44,522 bases of DNA from assembly GCA_028293325.1 (NCBI GenBank), contig JAQGPA010000086.1:1-44522 (forward strand), written 5' to 3'. Positions 1 through 7,733 of this stretch are shown here, one piece after another. This DNA is from Pedosphaera sp. (GTDB taxonomy: Bacteria; Verrucomicrobiota; Verrucomicrobiia; Limisphaerales; Pedosphaeraceae). Position 1 is the first letter of the stretch, and each line of letters starts with the position of its first letter. The translations under genes and the position numbers were made by a program. The notes under the pieces were generated by a model that was not told the origin of the DNA, did no database searches, and saw only the letters and a list, made by a program, of their open reading frames with translations.

Positions 1-77
1 TAAACGCTTTGCGCCATCGAGGTGAGCGCGCCTGCCGCCACTAGGGCAGCCGTTAGAAGTATAGTTTTTGTTCTCAT
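1..77 (-). CDS. N-terminus of a secreted protein (cut by window edge)
   Basis: Reading leftwards from the ATG at 77-75, 25 codons are visible before the window ends. They encode a textbook Sec signal peptide: basic start MRTK, a hydrophobic alanine/leucine core, and a likely cleavage after SMA-Q at about residue 22. Similar N-termini are common among secreted verrucomicrobial proteins, but the mature part lies outside the window, so no function can be given. A good sigma-70-type promoter sits 32 bases upstream of the ATG. No clear Shine-Dalgarno sequence precedes the start. Confidence 0.7.
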   Translation of the reverse strand, partial: MRTKTILLTAALVAAGALTSMAQSV

Positions 78-108
78 TTTGTTATTTAGTTGTTCCGTGT
101 GTAGTTGG

Positions 109-137
109 ACTATCTCAAGACTGCCTCTCAGTGTCAA
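109..137 (-). promoter_or_regulatory. sigma-70-like promoter for the secreted protein
   Basis: On the minus strand a perfect TTGACA (137-132) is followed after 17 bases by GATAGT (114-109), which matches TATAAT at four of six positions. Transcription would start near 102, giving a leader of about 25 bases to the ATG at 77. The region just upstream carries phased T/A tracts (141-167). Confidence 0.5.
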
Positions 138-140
138 CAG

Positions 141-171
141 ATTTTTAAACTTTTTTTGAACATTTTTGAAC
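141..171. repeat. three phased T-tract repeats upstream of a promoter
   Basis: Three successive ten-to-eleven-base units of the form (A)TTTTT(G/A)AAC cover 141-171, with T runs at 142-146, 151-157 and 163-167. The spacing is close to one helical turn and lies directly upstream of the -35 box at 132-137. Phased A/T tracts bend DNA and can act as UP elements; that role here is inferred. The last unit runs into the palindrome GAACGTTC. Confidence 0.4.
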
Positions 172-290
172 GTTCCGTAATTATCCCGACTACAACAAGA
201 TGAGCCCATAATAATCCCGGCAAAAACTGACTCTTTATTACCCATTTTATCCACCTGTTTCCCCAGCAGTTCTTAAGCCAAATAACCACA

Positions 291-1379
291 CTAGATTCCC
301 CCGTTTTTGACCCAAACCATCACTTTCAGCGATGTCGGTTGCGGATGTGCCGCCAAATCAACAGCTTCCGCACCTTTCTCCAATGGAAATTCATGCGTAA
401 TTAGTTGCCGAACATCGAGTTTTCGCGAGAATACCAGCCGCGCAACCTCCTGTTGCAGAGTAAAATCTGACGAATAACTGCCAATCAGGTCTTTTTCGTC
501 CACACAAACCGTGGATAGATCAATTCCTGTCCTGTTTCCGCGTCGCGTATGCGCGAAAAGTAACAGTTTTCCACCCCCGTTTAGCAGTATCTGCGCTTGC
601 AGCATGGCTTCGTCGGATGGCACCGCAATAATTGCTCCATCCAACCCCTGCTTTCCCGCCAACCGCCGCACCTCGTCAAGGAAGCCCTTTTTGTCCGCCC
701 GCAATGCCCATTTTGCACCCCATTTTCGGGCCAAATTGACTCGTGGCGTCAACAGGTCGCTGGCGATGACCCGAATCCCGCGCAATGCCAATAATCGGGT
801 GAAAATCAGTCCAATCGGCCCCTGCCCCGCCACCAAAACCGTGTCTCCCGGCAACAACGCCAGCCGTTTCACGGCTTTGAGGACGGTATTCACCGGCTCT
901 TGCATCGCGCCTTCAACAAATGTATTACGCGCCGGAATTTTCACCACGCCCGGCAGTACAAATGACATCACCCGCACATACTCCGCATAACCGCCGCCGG
1001 ACGGCTCAAATCCCGCCGTGATCCCCGTGCGTTTGTATTGCGCGCACTGCGCAAACGTGCGATGCCGGCACGCATGACACTTCAGGCACGGCACGTGATG
1101 GTGCAATGCCACGCGTTCTCCCACGCGAAATCCTTTCACCCGCGCGCCCACCTGCGCAATGGTCCCGGCCGTTTCATGGCCAAAAATCCGCGGCGGCGGC
1201 ACCGTTCCATAATGAATCTTTTTGATGTCCGTGGGGCAAACCCCGCACACCGCCACGCGCACCAACAATTCCCCCGCGCCAATGCGCGGCACCGGCACCG
1301 TTTCGAGCCGCAAGTCATTCACGCCGCGATAAACCATCGCCTGCATCGTCCTGGGAATAGGGTCAGCCATGCGTGACAT
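291..1379 (-). CDS. zinc-dependent medium-chain alcohol dehydrogenase
   Basis: A 362-aa member of the MDR superfamily, closest in layout to sorbitol/threonine/alcohol dehydrogenases that oxidise a secondary alcohol with NAD(P). The GroES-like domain has the catalytic zinc residues Cys45 (CGVCPTD) and His68-Glu69 (GHE). The structural zinc lobe is complete with Cys98, Cys101, Cys104 and Cys112. The Rossmann domain begins around residue 180 with GQGPIG. Start could also be Met4 or Met12, since no Shine-Dalgarno sequence decides it. It lies 38 bases after the pseudouridine synthase on the same strand, so the two may be co-transcribed. The substrate cannot be told from sequence. Confidence 0.88.
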   Translation of the reverse strand: MSRMADPIPRTMQAMVYRGVNDLRLETVPVPRIGAGELLVRVAVCGVCPTDIKKIHYGTVPPPRIFGHETAGTIAQVGARVKGFRVGERVALHHHVPCLKCHACRHRTFAQCAQYKRTGITAGFEPSGGGYAEYVRVMSFVLPGVVKIPARNTFVEGAMQEPVNTVLKAVKRLALLPGDTVLVAGQGPIGLIFTRLLALRGIRVIASDLLTPRVNLARKWGAKWALRADKKGFLDEVRRLAGKQGLDGAIIAVPSDEAMLQAQILLNGGGKLLLFAHTRRGNRTGIDLSTVCVDEKDLIGSYSSDFTLQQEVARLVFSRKLDVRQLITHEFPLEKGAEAVDLAAHPQPTSLKVMVWVKNGGI

Positions 1380-1417
1380 ATACTAGGGCAATCCTCCCGG
1401 CGGCGGAAGCACGGAAA

Positions 1418-2143
1418 TCATGCGTCACCTTCTGCGTAAAATTCCACAAACCATTTCTCCGGATCGGCGGAAAAATTTACTGCCTGCCCTTGCCATTGGA
1501 ATCGCACTGCGCGCGCATGCAGCGCCTGTTGCGGCAAAATTAATTTCTCCCATTGCTGCGGCGTCAACCGATCTTCCACCAGTGCCAGGTAAAGATCCTC
1601 GTCCCCGCCATATAGTTTATCCCCCACAATCGGATGTCCCAAATGCGCCAGGTGAATCCGAATCTGATGCTTGCGTCCCGTATGGGGCATCACGCGCAAC
1701 AGCGTAAAAATCCCTTCGGCACGCGTGAAACACCGCTCCACCACAAAATCCGTCTGTGCCGCCGCACCTTCCGCGCACACGCAATCCTTAATGGCCACGC
1801 GACTCCCCACATCCCGCCCCAACGCCGCGGTAATACTCCCTTGGGCCGTCTCCACCCGCCCATGCACCAGCGCCAGATATTCCTTTTCCACCAGCCGGTT
1901 TTCCCAAATTTTTCTCAGGCTTCGCGCCGCCGCATCCGTTTTCCCCACCACCAACACACCGCTTGTTTCGCGGTCTAACCGGTTCACCAGATGCGGGTGT
2001 GCCTCGGTCCCCAGATGCAGACGCACCCGGCTGATCAGGCTCGAGTACACGTCCCCTTTGGTGGGATGACACACCAGCCCCGCCGGTTTGTTAATCACCA
2101 GCAGCTCGTCATCTTCATGAATTATTTCAAACAGTTTTTCCAT
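1418..2143 (-). CDS. RluA-family RNA pseudouridine synthase
   Basis: A 241-aa cytoplasmic enzyme that converts specific uridines in rRNA or tRNA to pseudouridine. The family signature is clear: HLVNRLDRETSGV at about residues 50-62 contains the catalytic Asp, preceded by INKPAGLVCHP and followed by KEYLALVHG and the GRKHQIRIHLAHLGHPIVGD block. There is no S4 domain before the catalytic domain, so this is the short RluA/TruC-like form and the target site cannot be assigned. The open frame extends 34 codons further upstream, but that part looks non-coding; the ATG at 2143 gives the standard MEKLFEIIHEDD start. It is transcribed divergently from the gene at 2225. Confidence 0.88.
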   Translation of the reverse strand: MEKLFEIIHEDDELLVINKPAGLVCHPTKGDVYSSLISRVRLHLGTEAHPHLVNRLDRETSGVLVVGKTDAAARSLRKIWENRLVEKEYLALVHGRVETAQGSITAALGRDVGSRVAIKDCVCAEGAAAQTDFVVERCFTRAEGIFTLLRVMPHTGRKHQIRIHLAHLGHPIVGDKLYGGDEDLYLALVEDRLTPQQWEKLILPQQALHARAVRFQWQGQAVNFSADPEKWFVEFYAEGDA

Positions 2144-2224
2144 GCCTGCAATCCGCCGCGCACCCCGCCACCTGTAGCGGGAATCCCCTGACTTGTCATT
2201 ATCTCTGCTTGCCGTATCATCGCG

Positions 2225-2845
2225 TTGGTGAAGGGTAAATACCAAATCCTGCTGCCAATCATCCTGATGATTGTGCTGGCGGTGTCGCGCATTCCCGGCT
2301 TATTGCCGTGGAATTTCAGCATGGTCTATGCCCTTGTTTTTTGTGCCGGCGTCTATTTCCCCAAAGCGCTCGCCTGGTGGCTTCCCTTGGCCACCCTGCT
2401 CGTCACCGACCTGCTGTTGAACTGGCATTTTCACGCCCCGCTCCTCGGCCCGGAAATGCTCGGCAATTATCTCTCTTATGCCGCGCTGATTTTGCTGGGA
2501 CGCCAATTCACCCGCAAATCGCCCTTCCTCGCCCTGCTCGGCGGCGGCATTCTGGGCGCCGTTCTCTTTTACTTTATTAGCAACACCATTTCCTGGCTTT
2601 TTAACCCGTTCCACAATCCCGAATACACCAAAACCCTGGCCGGTTGGCTCATCGCCATGACGAACGGCACCGCCGGTTGGCCGCAAACCTGGGAATTTTT
2701 TCGCAACACGCTCATGAGCGGCGGCCTTTTCACCGGCTTGTTTGTCGGCGCCATGAAACTGGTGGAAGCCCTCGAACCAGCCGAGGCCGAAGAACCGGCG
2801 GAAGAGCCGACCGAGGACCAGCCGGAGGAAGTCAAAGCGCATTGA
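2225..2845 (+). CDS. DUF6580-like multi-pass membrane protein
   Basis: A 206-aa protein with about five hydrophobic helices (roughly residues 7-28, 31-53, 82-96, 101-125 and 160-180). It has the WxxPLATLLVTDLLLN and PFHNPEY features I associate with DUF6580, a family with an ECF-transporter S-component-like look. The substrate is unknown. The tail after residue 185 is a very acidic Pro/Glu stretch (EEPAEEPTED). No ATG opens this frame; the best starts are TTG at 2225 or GTG at 2228. It is followed after 24 bases by a phosphodiesterase gene, probably in one transcript. The family name is from memory and needs a profile search. Confidence 0.7.
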   Translation: MVKGKYQILLPIILMIVLAVSRIPGLLPWNFSMVYALVFCAGVYFPKALAWWLPLATLLVTDLLLNWHFHAPLLGPEMLGNYLSYAALILLGRQFTRKSPFLALLGGGILGAVLFYFISNTISWLFNPFHNPEYTKTLAGWLIAMTNGTAGWPQTWEFFRNTLMSGGLFTGLFVGAMKLVEALEPAEAEEPAEEPTEDQPEEVKAH

Positions 2846-2869
2846 TTCGCCCATCCGCGCCAAAGTTCC

Positions 2870-3331
2870 ATGAAAATCGGCGTCATCTCGGACACCCATA
2901 ATCATTTCGATCCCAAAATCCCCGAACTCTTCGCGGGTGTGGACCACATTCTGCACGCCGGCGACATCGGCCTGCCCTGGGTCATTCTCGAATTGGAATC
3001 CATCGCCCCCGTCACCGTCGTCCTTGGCAACAATGATGAAGGTCTCGACTTTAAAGAAACCCAAGTCGTCCTGCTGGATGGCCGCAAGTTCCTCGTCCAC
3101 CACATCGTCGATGTCCATCGTCCCGCCGAACCGCTCCGCCGCCGCATCCAGCGCGAGAAGCCGGACGTCATCGTCTTCGGCCATTCTCACAAACCGTTCA
3201 ATGACGTCATTGGCCGCACGCTCTACTTTAATCCCGGTTACGCCGGCAAACCGCGCTTCAACCAACCACGCACCGTCGCCATTCTCCACTCCACCCCCTC
3301 CGGCCTCCGCGCGGAATATCACGAATTGTAA
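2870..3331 (+). CDS. YfcE/MJ0936-type metallophosphoesterase
   Basis: A 153-aa calcineurin-like phosphoesterase. All metal-binding motifs are present: Asp8-x-His10 (SDTH), Asp32 in HAGDIG, Asn54 in GNND, a histidine pair in VHHIVDVH, and GHSH followed by FNPGYAGKPR near the end. The family hydrolyses phosphodiesters in a Mn/Ni-dependent way; the natural substrate is usually unknown. Length is normal for the short YfcE-like class. It follows the DUF6580-like gene by 24 bases. Confidence 0.88.
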   Translation: MKIGVISDTHNHFDPKIPELFAGVDHILHAGDIGLPWVILELESIAPVTVVLGNNDEGLDFKETQVVLLDGRKFLVHHIVDVHRPAEPLRRRIQREKPDVIVFGHSHKPFNDVIGRTLYFNPGYAGKPRFNQPRTVAILHSTPSGLRAEYHEL

Positions 3332-3395
3332 GCCCGCCTCGCTCAATGCGCCCGCAGCGACATCACGATTTTTGTTTCACCTCATCTAAAAGCCT

Positions 3396-3974
3396 CTAGC
3401 GGCCAGACTGGTCATGGGCATAGGCATACGCCGCCACGGCTCCCAAAATCGCCGCCACCACCGTCACATCCACCACCGCCGCCGCGGGCGCCAAAAGCAA
3501 CCGTTTGACCTCGCTTTGTTGATCCACATAAGCCGGCAAATGATAAGGCCCCTCGTCAGTCCCTTCACGAAACAGGACAAACCCATGCCCATCCTCTGTC
3601 AGTTTCGCCCAAACAAGGGATGGCAATTCCCGGTTGGTCGCAGCCGTTGTCCACGGAACCGGCTCCAGCCCAGCCGCCGCCGAAAGCTTCACAAAATGCG
3701 GCTTCTTCAATGCGGCCACTCGACGCTCATTGGCCCGCAGAAAATAGGCGCGCCGTTTGATCACCCCATTCTTTTCCCGCTCCTCATCATATTGCACCAG
3801 CACATCCGTGTGGTCGGCCGGCTCAAATAATTTCACCTTGGCCTCCGCCGCTGGCCCATAATGATTCAGATCATCCCAGACCTGGCCCGTAAAGGTGTTA
3901 TCCCGGAACGATTCGCACCCCGCCAAAAACGGCGAGAGACAAACAATCAGCAGCCACGTTATCAGCCGCTTCAT
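3396..3974 (-). CDS. lipoprotein with C-terminal hydrophobic segment, unknown function
   Basis: From the ATG at 3974 the protein has 192 residues and opens with a lipoprotein signal peptide ending in a lipobox LAG-Cys at residue 20, so it should be lipidated and exported. Residues near the end (VVDVTVVAAILGAVAAYAYA) form one predicted transmembrane helix, an unusual addition for a lipoprotein. I do not recognise a family. Longer starts exist at 4016 and 4007, but they would put 11-14 extra residues before the signal peptide. It follows the 64-aa ORF on the same strand. Confidence 0.65.
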   Translation of the reverse strand: MKRLITWLLIVCLSPFLAGCESFRDNTFTGQVWDDLNHYGPAAEAKVKLFEPADHTDVLVQYDEEREKNGVIKRRAYFLRANERRVAALKKPHFVKLSAAAGLEPVPWTTAATNRELPSLVWAKLTEDGHGFVLFREGTDEGPYHLPAYVDQQSEVKRLLLAPAAAVVDVTVVAAILGAVAAYAYAHDQSGR

Positions 3975-4003
3975 TCCACTTTCCCAATTCACTTTGAAAT
4001 TTT

Positions 4004-4198
4004 TCATCGAGGCCACTCCTGATTTTCGCTTGCGAGTGCCGCAGCCAAACAGACTTGCTCCAACTCCCGTGGTGCTCCGATTGCGAGACTAAACCCATCC
4101 CCCTGCAAGGCGTTAATCGATAAAATCGAACCCTCTATCGTTTCAGCCGATTCATAATCCCGCCGAGTCATCAAATCCTTCTCAGCGCTTCCTTTCAT
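4004..4198 (-). CDS. small 64-aa protein translationally coupled to the upstream gene
   Basis: The ATG at 4198-4196 overlaps the TGA stop of the winged-helix gene (4197-4195) in an ATGA arrangement, the classic layout for translational coupling. A second ATG at 4171, preceded by AAGGA about seven bases upstream, would give 55 residues. The product is acidic to neutral and protein-like in composition (for example SILSINALQGDGFSLAIGA), with no signal peptide and no recognised domain. The lipoprotein gene starts 29 bases after its stop. The function is unknown. It could be a chance frame, but the overlap and the Shine-Dalgarno sequence argue against that. Confidence 0.5.
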   Translation of the reverse strand: MKGSAEKDLMTRRDYESAETIEGSILSINALQGDGFSLAIGAPRELEQVCLAAALASENQEWPR

Positions 4199-5277
4199 CC
4201 CGCCTGCACAACAACCGCCATCCCCAAAAACTTCCCATACCGCTCCGCTGCCACCGCCAAAGCCTTCATCTCCACCGGCCTCGCTGCCGTAAAAAAGCTC
4301 GGCGTCACCACCACCGCATTTTTCTTGAACGCCCGCTTCCAAGTCCCCACCACGCGACCACCCTTCACGATGGTCGGCATGAACATCCCATTATTGCCCG
4401 GGATTATTTTCTGTGCGTGCCGACCATCCAATGCCGCGCTCCGATCTTTGTAGCCCAGCATAAATTCATCAAAGCCCGGCAGCAGATAGATTGTGGACGC
4501 AATCTCGCGCCCAACCGTCCGTTCCGGCGACATCCAATAAACCTTTCCTTCAATCGTCTCCTTCACCAACTGTGACGAAACCGCTGCCAGCCCCGCCCTG
4601 GCCTCCGCCGCTTTCAATCCCGACCACCCAATATAATCCGGCACCGTCGCCGGACCATGACTGGTAAAATATCGCAAGGCCAGTTCCGCCAGCGCCTGCT
4701 CCCGTTCCAAACTTTTCGCCTGGGGCACCCACTCATCCAACAACGCAAACGTCGCCTGCTTCCCCTCATGCGCGCCAAAACAAATGACCCGTTCCTGCGC
4801 CAACCGCCACAGAATATGATACCCGCGCTGGCTGGCCGTGGAGATGCGGGCACGCTCCAACACCGCGTGCATTTCGTCGCAGGTCAGTTGTTTGCCGCCT
4901 TGCAACGCCTTGACGAATAATTTTCCACACCGCGCAAAAATCGCGTCATTAAGTTCCAGATCCTTAACCCGGCTTGCGCTTCCCGCAATAATCCGCGGCG
5001 TCAATAATTCCAGCATCCACCGCACATCCGCCGCCGCCACAATATGCAACGTCCCCCGCATCGGCCACGTGCGCACGATGCTCCGTTCAGCAACCGCCTG
5101 CTGAACATCCGCCTCCGTCGCACCCGCCAGCCGCAACCCAATCGACCACAGCGCTCCCGGATGGTCCTGCGCCTGCATCGCACCGAGCGACGCCACCACC
5201 CGTCCCGGTGTTCTGTGCACCGCTCCCGCAATCTGCTGCTTCACTAATCGCTGACCGGCAATATCATTCGTAACCAT
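4195..5277 (-). CDS. winged-helix DNA-binding protein of the HTH_42 / AlkZ-like family
   Basis: A 360-aa protein with the PF06224 (HTH_42) pattern also found in the DNA glycosylases AlkZ and YcaQ: an N-terminal QAQD motif in LGAMQAQDHPG, then TWPMRGTLHIV, a GPAT...GWSGL block and the C-terminal LLPGFDEFMLGYKDR. In AlkZ/YcaQ a QxQ-type motif is part of the catalytic site, and a Gln-x-Gln is present here. Whether this protein repairs DNA or only binds it is not known. The start at 5277 is supported by AAGGAAAG seven to eight bases upstream; the longer frame to 5349 lacks this. Its stop overlaps the next small ORF. Confidence 0.8.
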   Translation of the reverse strand: MVTNDIAGQRLVKQQIAGAVHRTPGRVVASLGAMQAQDHPGALWSIGLRLAGATEADVQQAVAERSIVRTWPMRGTLHIVAAADVRWMLELLTPRIIAGSASRVKDLELNDAIFARCGKLFVKALQGGKQLTCDEMHAVLERARISTASQRGYHILWRLAQERVICFGAHEGKQATFALLDEWVPQAKSLEREQALAELALRYFTSHGPATVPDYIGWSGLKAAEARAGLAAVSSQLVKETIEGKVYWMSPERTVGREIASTIYLLPGFDEFMLGYKDRSAALDGRHAQKIIPGNNGMFMPTIVKGGRVVGTWKRAFKKNAVVVTPSFFTAARPVEMKALAVAAERYGKFLGMAVVVQAG

Positions 5278-5380
5278 AACGCTTTCCTTTTTCCGCGGAA
5301 AAGAATTCTCCCCAATCGAATCCCCGTCAATTTTAATCACCCAAACCACTCCGCACTTTCGAAATTTCCCTACTCCCCCC

Positions 5381-5410
5381 TTTACACAGTGCTCTTTTTA
5401 GGCGTATATC
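5381..5410 (+). promoter_or_regulatory. candidate promoter for the receiver protein
   Basis: TTTACA (5381-5386) and TATATC (5405-5410) are separated by 18 bases. The leader to the ATG at 5485 would be about 68 bases. This region is the divergent gap between the winged-helix gene and the receiver gene. Confidence 0.35.
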
Positions 5411-5484
5411 GAAGACAGCTTTAGCCCTTTTAAGAATTTGGCTCCAACCGGCAAACTCTTAAGCGCAGCGACCTTGACAGCCCT

Positions 5485-6099
5485 ATGAGTAACGACGCAC
5501 CGAAAATGAACCGCCGCATTCTCGTGATTGATGATAACGAGTACATCCACGCGGACTTTCGGAAAATTCTTTGTGCCGGTAAAAGCAGCAACTCTCAAAT
5601 GGAGGCTGCCGAAGCGGCTCTCTTCGGTGATTCTGCCGCCCCCGCCGACCCGTTCCAATTTGAAGTCGATTCCGCCTATCAGGGCAACGAAGGGCTGGCC
5701 CTGGTCGAAAAAGCCATCAAGGCCGGCCGCCCTTATGCCATGGCATTTGTGGACGTCCGCATGCCGCCCGGCTGGGACGGTATCGAAACCACCCCAAAAA
5801 TCTGGGAAACCGATCCCGATCTCCAGGTCGTGATTTGCACCGCTTACTCCGATTATTCCTGGGAGGAGATGACCGCCAAGATCGGCAAGTCCGATCGCAT
5901 GCTCATCCTCAAAAAGCCCTTCGACAAGGTCGAGGTGTTGCAACTTGCCCATGCGCTGACCGAAAAATGGCGCTTGCACCAGGAAATCAAGTTTAAGCTA
6001 AATCATCCTGAAGGTTCAGCCCAGGCGCACACAAAAGCCCTCGAAGCCACCGTGGCCAAACTCCAGGCCGAAATCGCCCAACTCAAGCGTCCCGCTTGA
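5485..6099 (+). CDS. stand-alone response regulator receiver protein with coiled-coil tail
   Basis: A 204-aa protein consisting of one REC domain. The acidic pair is Asp16-Asp17, the phospho-acceptor is Asp90 in FVDVRMPPGWDG, the Thr/Ser switch lies in CTAYS and the conserved Lys in LKKPFD. The opening DDNEYIHADFRKIL and a roughly 30-residue insertion after it are typical of a REC subclass usually fused to kinases or GGDEF/HD domains. Here the REC is alone and ends in a basic, helical tail (about 175-204) likely to form a coiled coil. There is no kinase next to it, so its partner is unknown. No Shine-Dalgarno sequence is visible before the ATG. Confidence 0.82.
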   Translation: MSNDAPKMNRRILVIDDNEYIHADFRKILCAGKSSNSQMEAAEAALFGDSAAPADPFQFEVDSAYQGNEGLALVEKAIKAGRPYAMAFVDVRMPPGWDGIETTPKIWETDPDLQVVICTAYSDYSWEEMTAKIGKSDRMLILKKPFDKVEVLQLAHALTEKWRLHQEIKFKLNHPEGSAQAHTKALEATVAKLQAEIAQLKRPA

Positions 6100-6112
6100 A
6101 TCCAGGTCCGAT

Positions 6113-7351
6113 TTATCCGCTGCTCTTCCCCGCCTCTTCCCGCACCGTCTGCAACGCCAGCATCAACCACAACACTCCGCCAATCAAAAGCGCACCCGGC
6201 AAAATCAGAATCGCCTTTTGCAAATCGTGCCAATGATCCGCCAATCGCCCCACGATTTCCGATGACCACATGTCCCCAAACAAATGGATCATGAAAATGG
6301 ACATCGCCATCGCGCTCGAACGCAGATTGACCGGCACTGTCTCGATAATCAGCGTGTTCACCGGCCCCGTGGATAGAAACAGCAGGAACATCGCCAGCGC
6401 CAATAAAACCATCGCCGGCGCGAGCCCCGCAACTCGCAGTGCCATGAACGCAGCCGGCGCCGCCAGCAGGATCGAAATCGTCAACAACCACGCGTAAGCC
6501 GCAGGATTCCGCTTGTGCCACGCCGTTGCCAGGAATCCGCCCACAATCGTTCCCACTAATCCGGTTGCCACCACCACCAATCCAAAAAATCGCGTCGCCT
6601 TGTCCGTGGTCAACCCATGAACTTTTTCGAAAAACGTCGGCCCCCAAAAGCTGAACGCGCCCAACGCGAACGTGTAGGCCACATAACCCCAGATCACCAG
6701 TTGATATTTCGAATTCCGAAATAACTGCAATAAATCTCGAAACTTTGGCTTCGCCAGCGCCGTCCCCGCCGATAAATCCATTTGCCCGCGGCGTGGTTCC
6801 GCAAAGGGCAGCAGCACCAGCGCCAGCAACAATCCCGGCGCTCCCGCCCAGATAAACGCATGCCGCCACCCATAACGCGTCGCCATTTCCCCGCCAAATA
6901 AATAGCCCAGCGCGAACCCCACTGGAATGGCTGCGTAAAAAATGCTCAGCGCATTATTGCGACGTTCCGTCGGAAATGTATCGGAAATCAATCCCGGACT
7001 GATGGTCGCATAACTCGCCTCCCCCACGCCCACCAATATCCGATACGCCAGCAACATGCCGAACGTGGCCGCAAATCCCGTGAGCATTGTCCCCAAACTC
7101 CACACAAATATTCCCGCCGCGATCAGCCATTTCCTGGAGGCCCGGTCTCCCAAATAACCAAAGATCGGACAGGTGATGAAATAACCGACCATGAAGGCTG
7201 TGAACGCCCGCCCGGACTCTCCGTAGCTGACGCCAAATTCCCCGGCCATTGGCGTGCGAACCGCATTGAGGATGGCGCGATCCATGTAATTGAACAGATT
7301 CAATCCCGTCAGAATCACCAGCATCCACGTTGGATTGAGTCGTCGATTCAT
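6113..7351 (-). CDS. MFS transporter, spinster-like
   Basis: A 412-aa inner-membrane secondary transporter with 12 predicted helices. The N-half carries NYMDRAILN, the family loop GDRASRKW, and RILVGVGEASYATISP followed by LISDTFPTERRNNALS, which is the signature of the spinster (Spns) branch of the major facilitator superfamily. Substrates in this branch range from lipids to organic acids, so none is assigned. It is convergent with the receiver gene, with 13 bases between the stops. Confidence 0.85.
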   Translation of the reverse strand: MNRRLNPTWMLVILTGLNLFNYMDRAILNAVRTPMAGEFGVSYGESGRAFTAFMVGYFITCPIFGYLGDRASRKWLIAAGIFVWSLGTMLTGFAATFGMLLAYRILVGVGEASYATISPGLISDTFPTERRNNALSIFYAAIPVGFALGYLFGGEMATRYGWRHAFIWAGAPGLLLALVLLPFAEPRRGQMDLSAGTALAKPKFRDLLQLFRNSKYQLVIWGYVAYTFALGAFSFWGPTFFEKVHGLTTDKATRFFGLVVVATGLVGTIVGGFLATAWHKRNPAAYAWLLTISILLAAPAAFMALRVAGLAPAMVLLALAMFLLFLSTGPVNTLIIETVPVNLRSSAMAMSIFMIHLFGDMWSSEIVGRLADHWHDLQKAILILPGALLIGGVLWLMLALQTVREEAGKSSG

Positions 7352-7733
7352 GGTTGATGCGCGCGCACGGCTGGATTGTTAGGGGAAGGTGCAACCACAT
7401 TCAATTGCTTTTGCCGCCGGACGAAATAAAACCCGCCAACTCAAGCTGCCACAGCCATTACTTTCCCTTTTAGAAATCACGCACGACCGGCTCCATCTCC
7501 ACCTTTCCAACATCATCGTTTGCCAATTCACCCCTTAATATTTCCAGCATCCACCGGTTCGTTTCTGCATCGCGCAGAAGCAGGCAGTGCTCAACCACCG
7601 TCGCAGCCTCCGGTCCCTCCACTGGCAAAGCTTTCGCCGCGCCGTGTTCACGCGTTCCTCCCCATCTCTTCTCGCGCGGTACATTGGCCACGGCGGGCGA
7701 AATTGTTTTGGTCGATCGCTCATGATCCCGTAA
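7352..7733. other. intergenic region with a doubtful small ORF
   Basis: This 382-base gap separates the MFS gene from the acyltransferase gene, both on the minus strand. The only frame with protein-like composition is minus 7691-7470 (GTG start, 73 aa, containing RWMLEILRGELANDD and ending EPVVRDF). It has no Shine-Dalgarno sequence and no recognisable family, so it may be chance or a gene remnant. I see no clear terminator or promoter. Confidence 0.3.

Noticed and set aside
2300..3346. 348-codon minus-strand ORF
   Set aside because: It overlaps the phosphodiesterase and DUF6580-like genes on the other strand, both of which have recognisable motifs.
7470..7691. 73-codon minus-strand ORF
   Set aside because: It looks partly protein-like, but there is no start signal or family match, so it is mentioned in the intergenic entry and not called as a gene.
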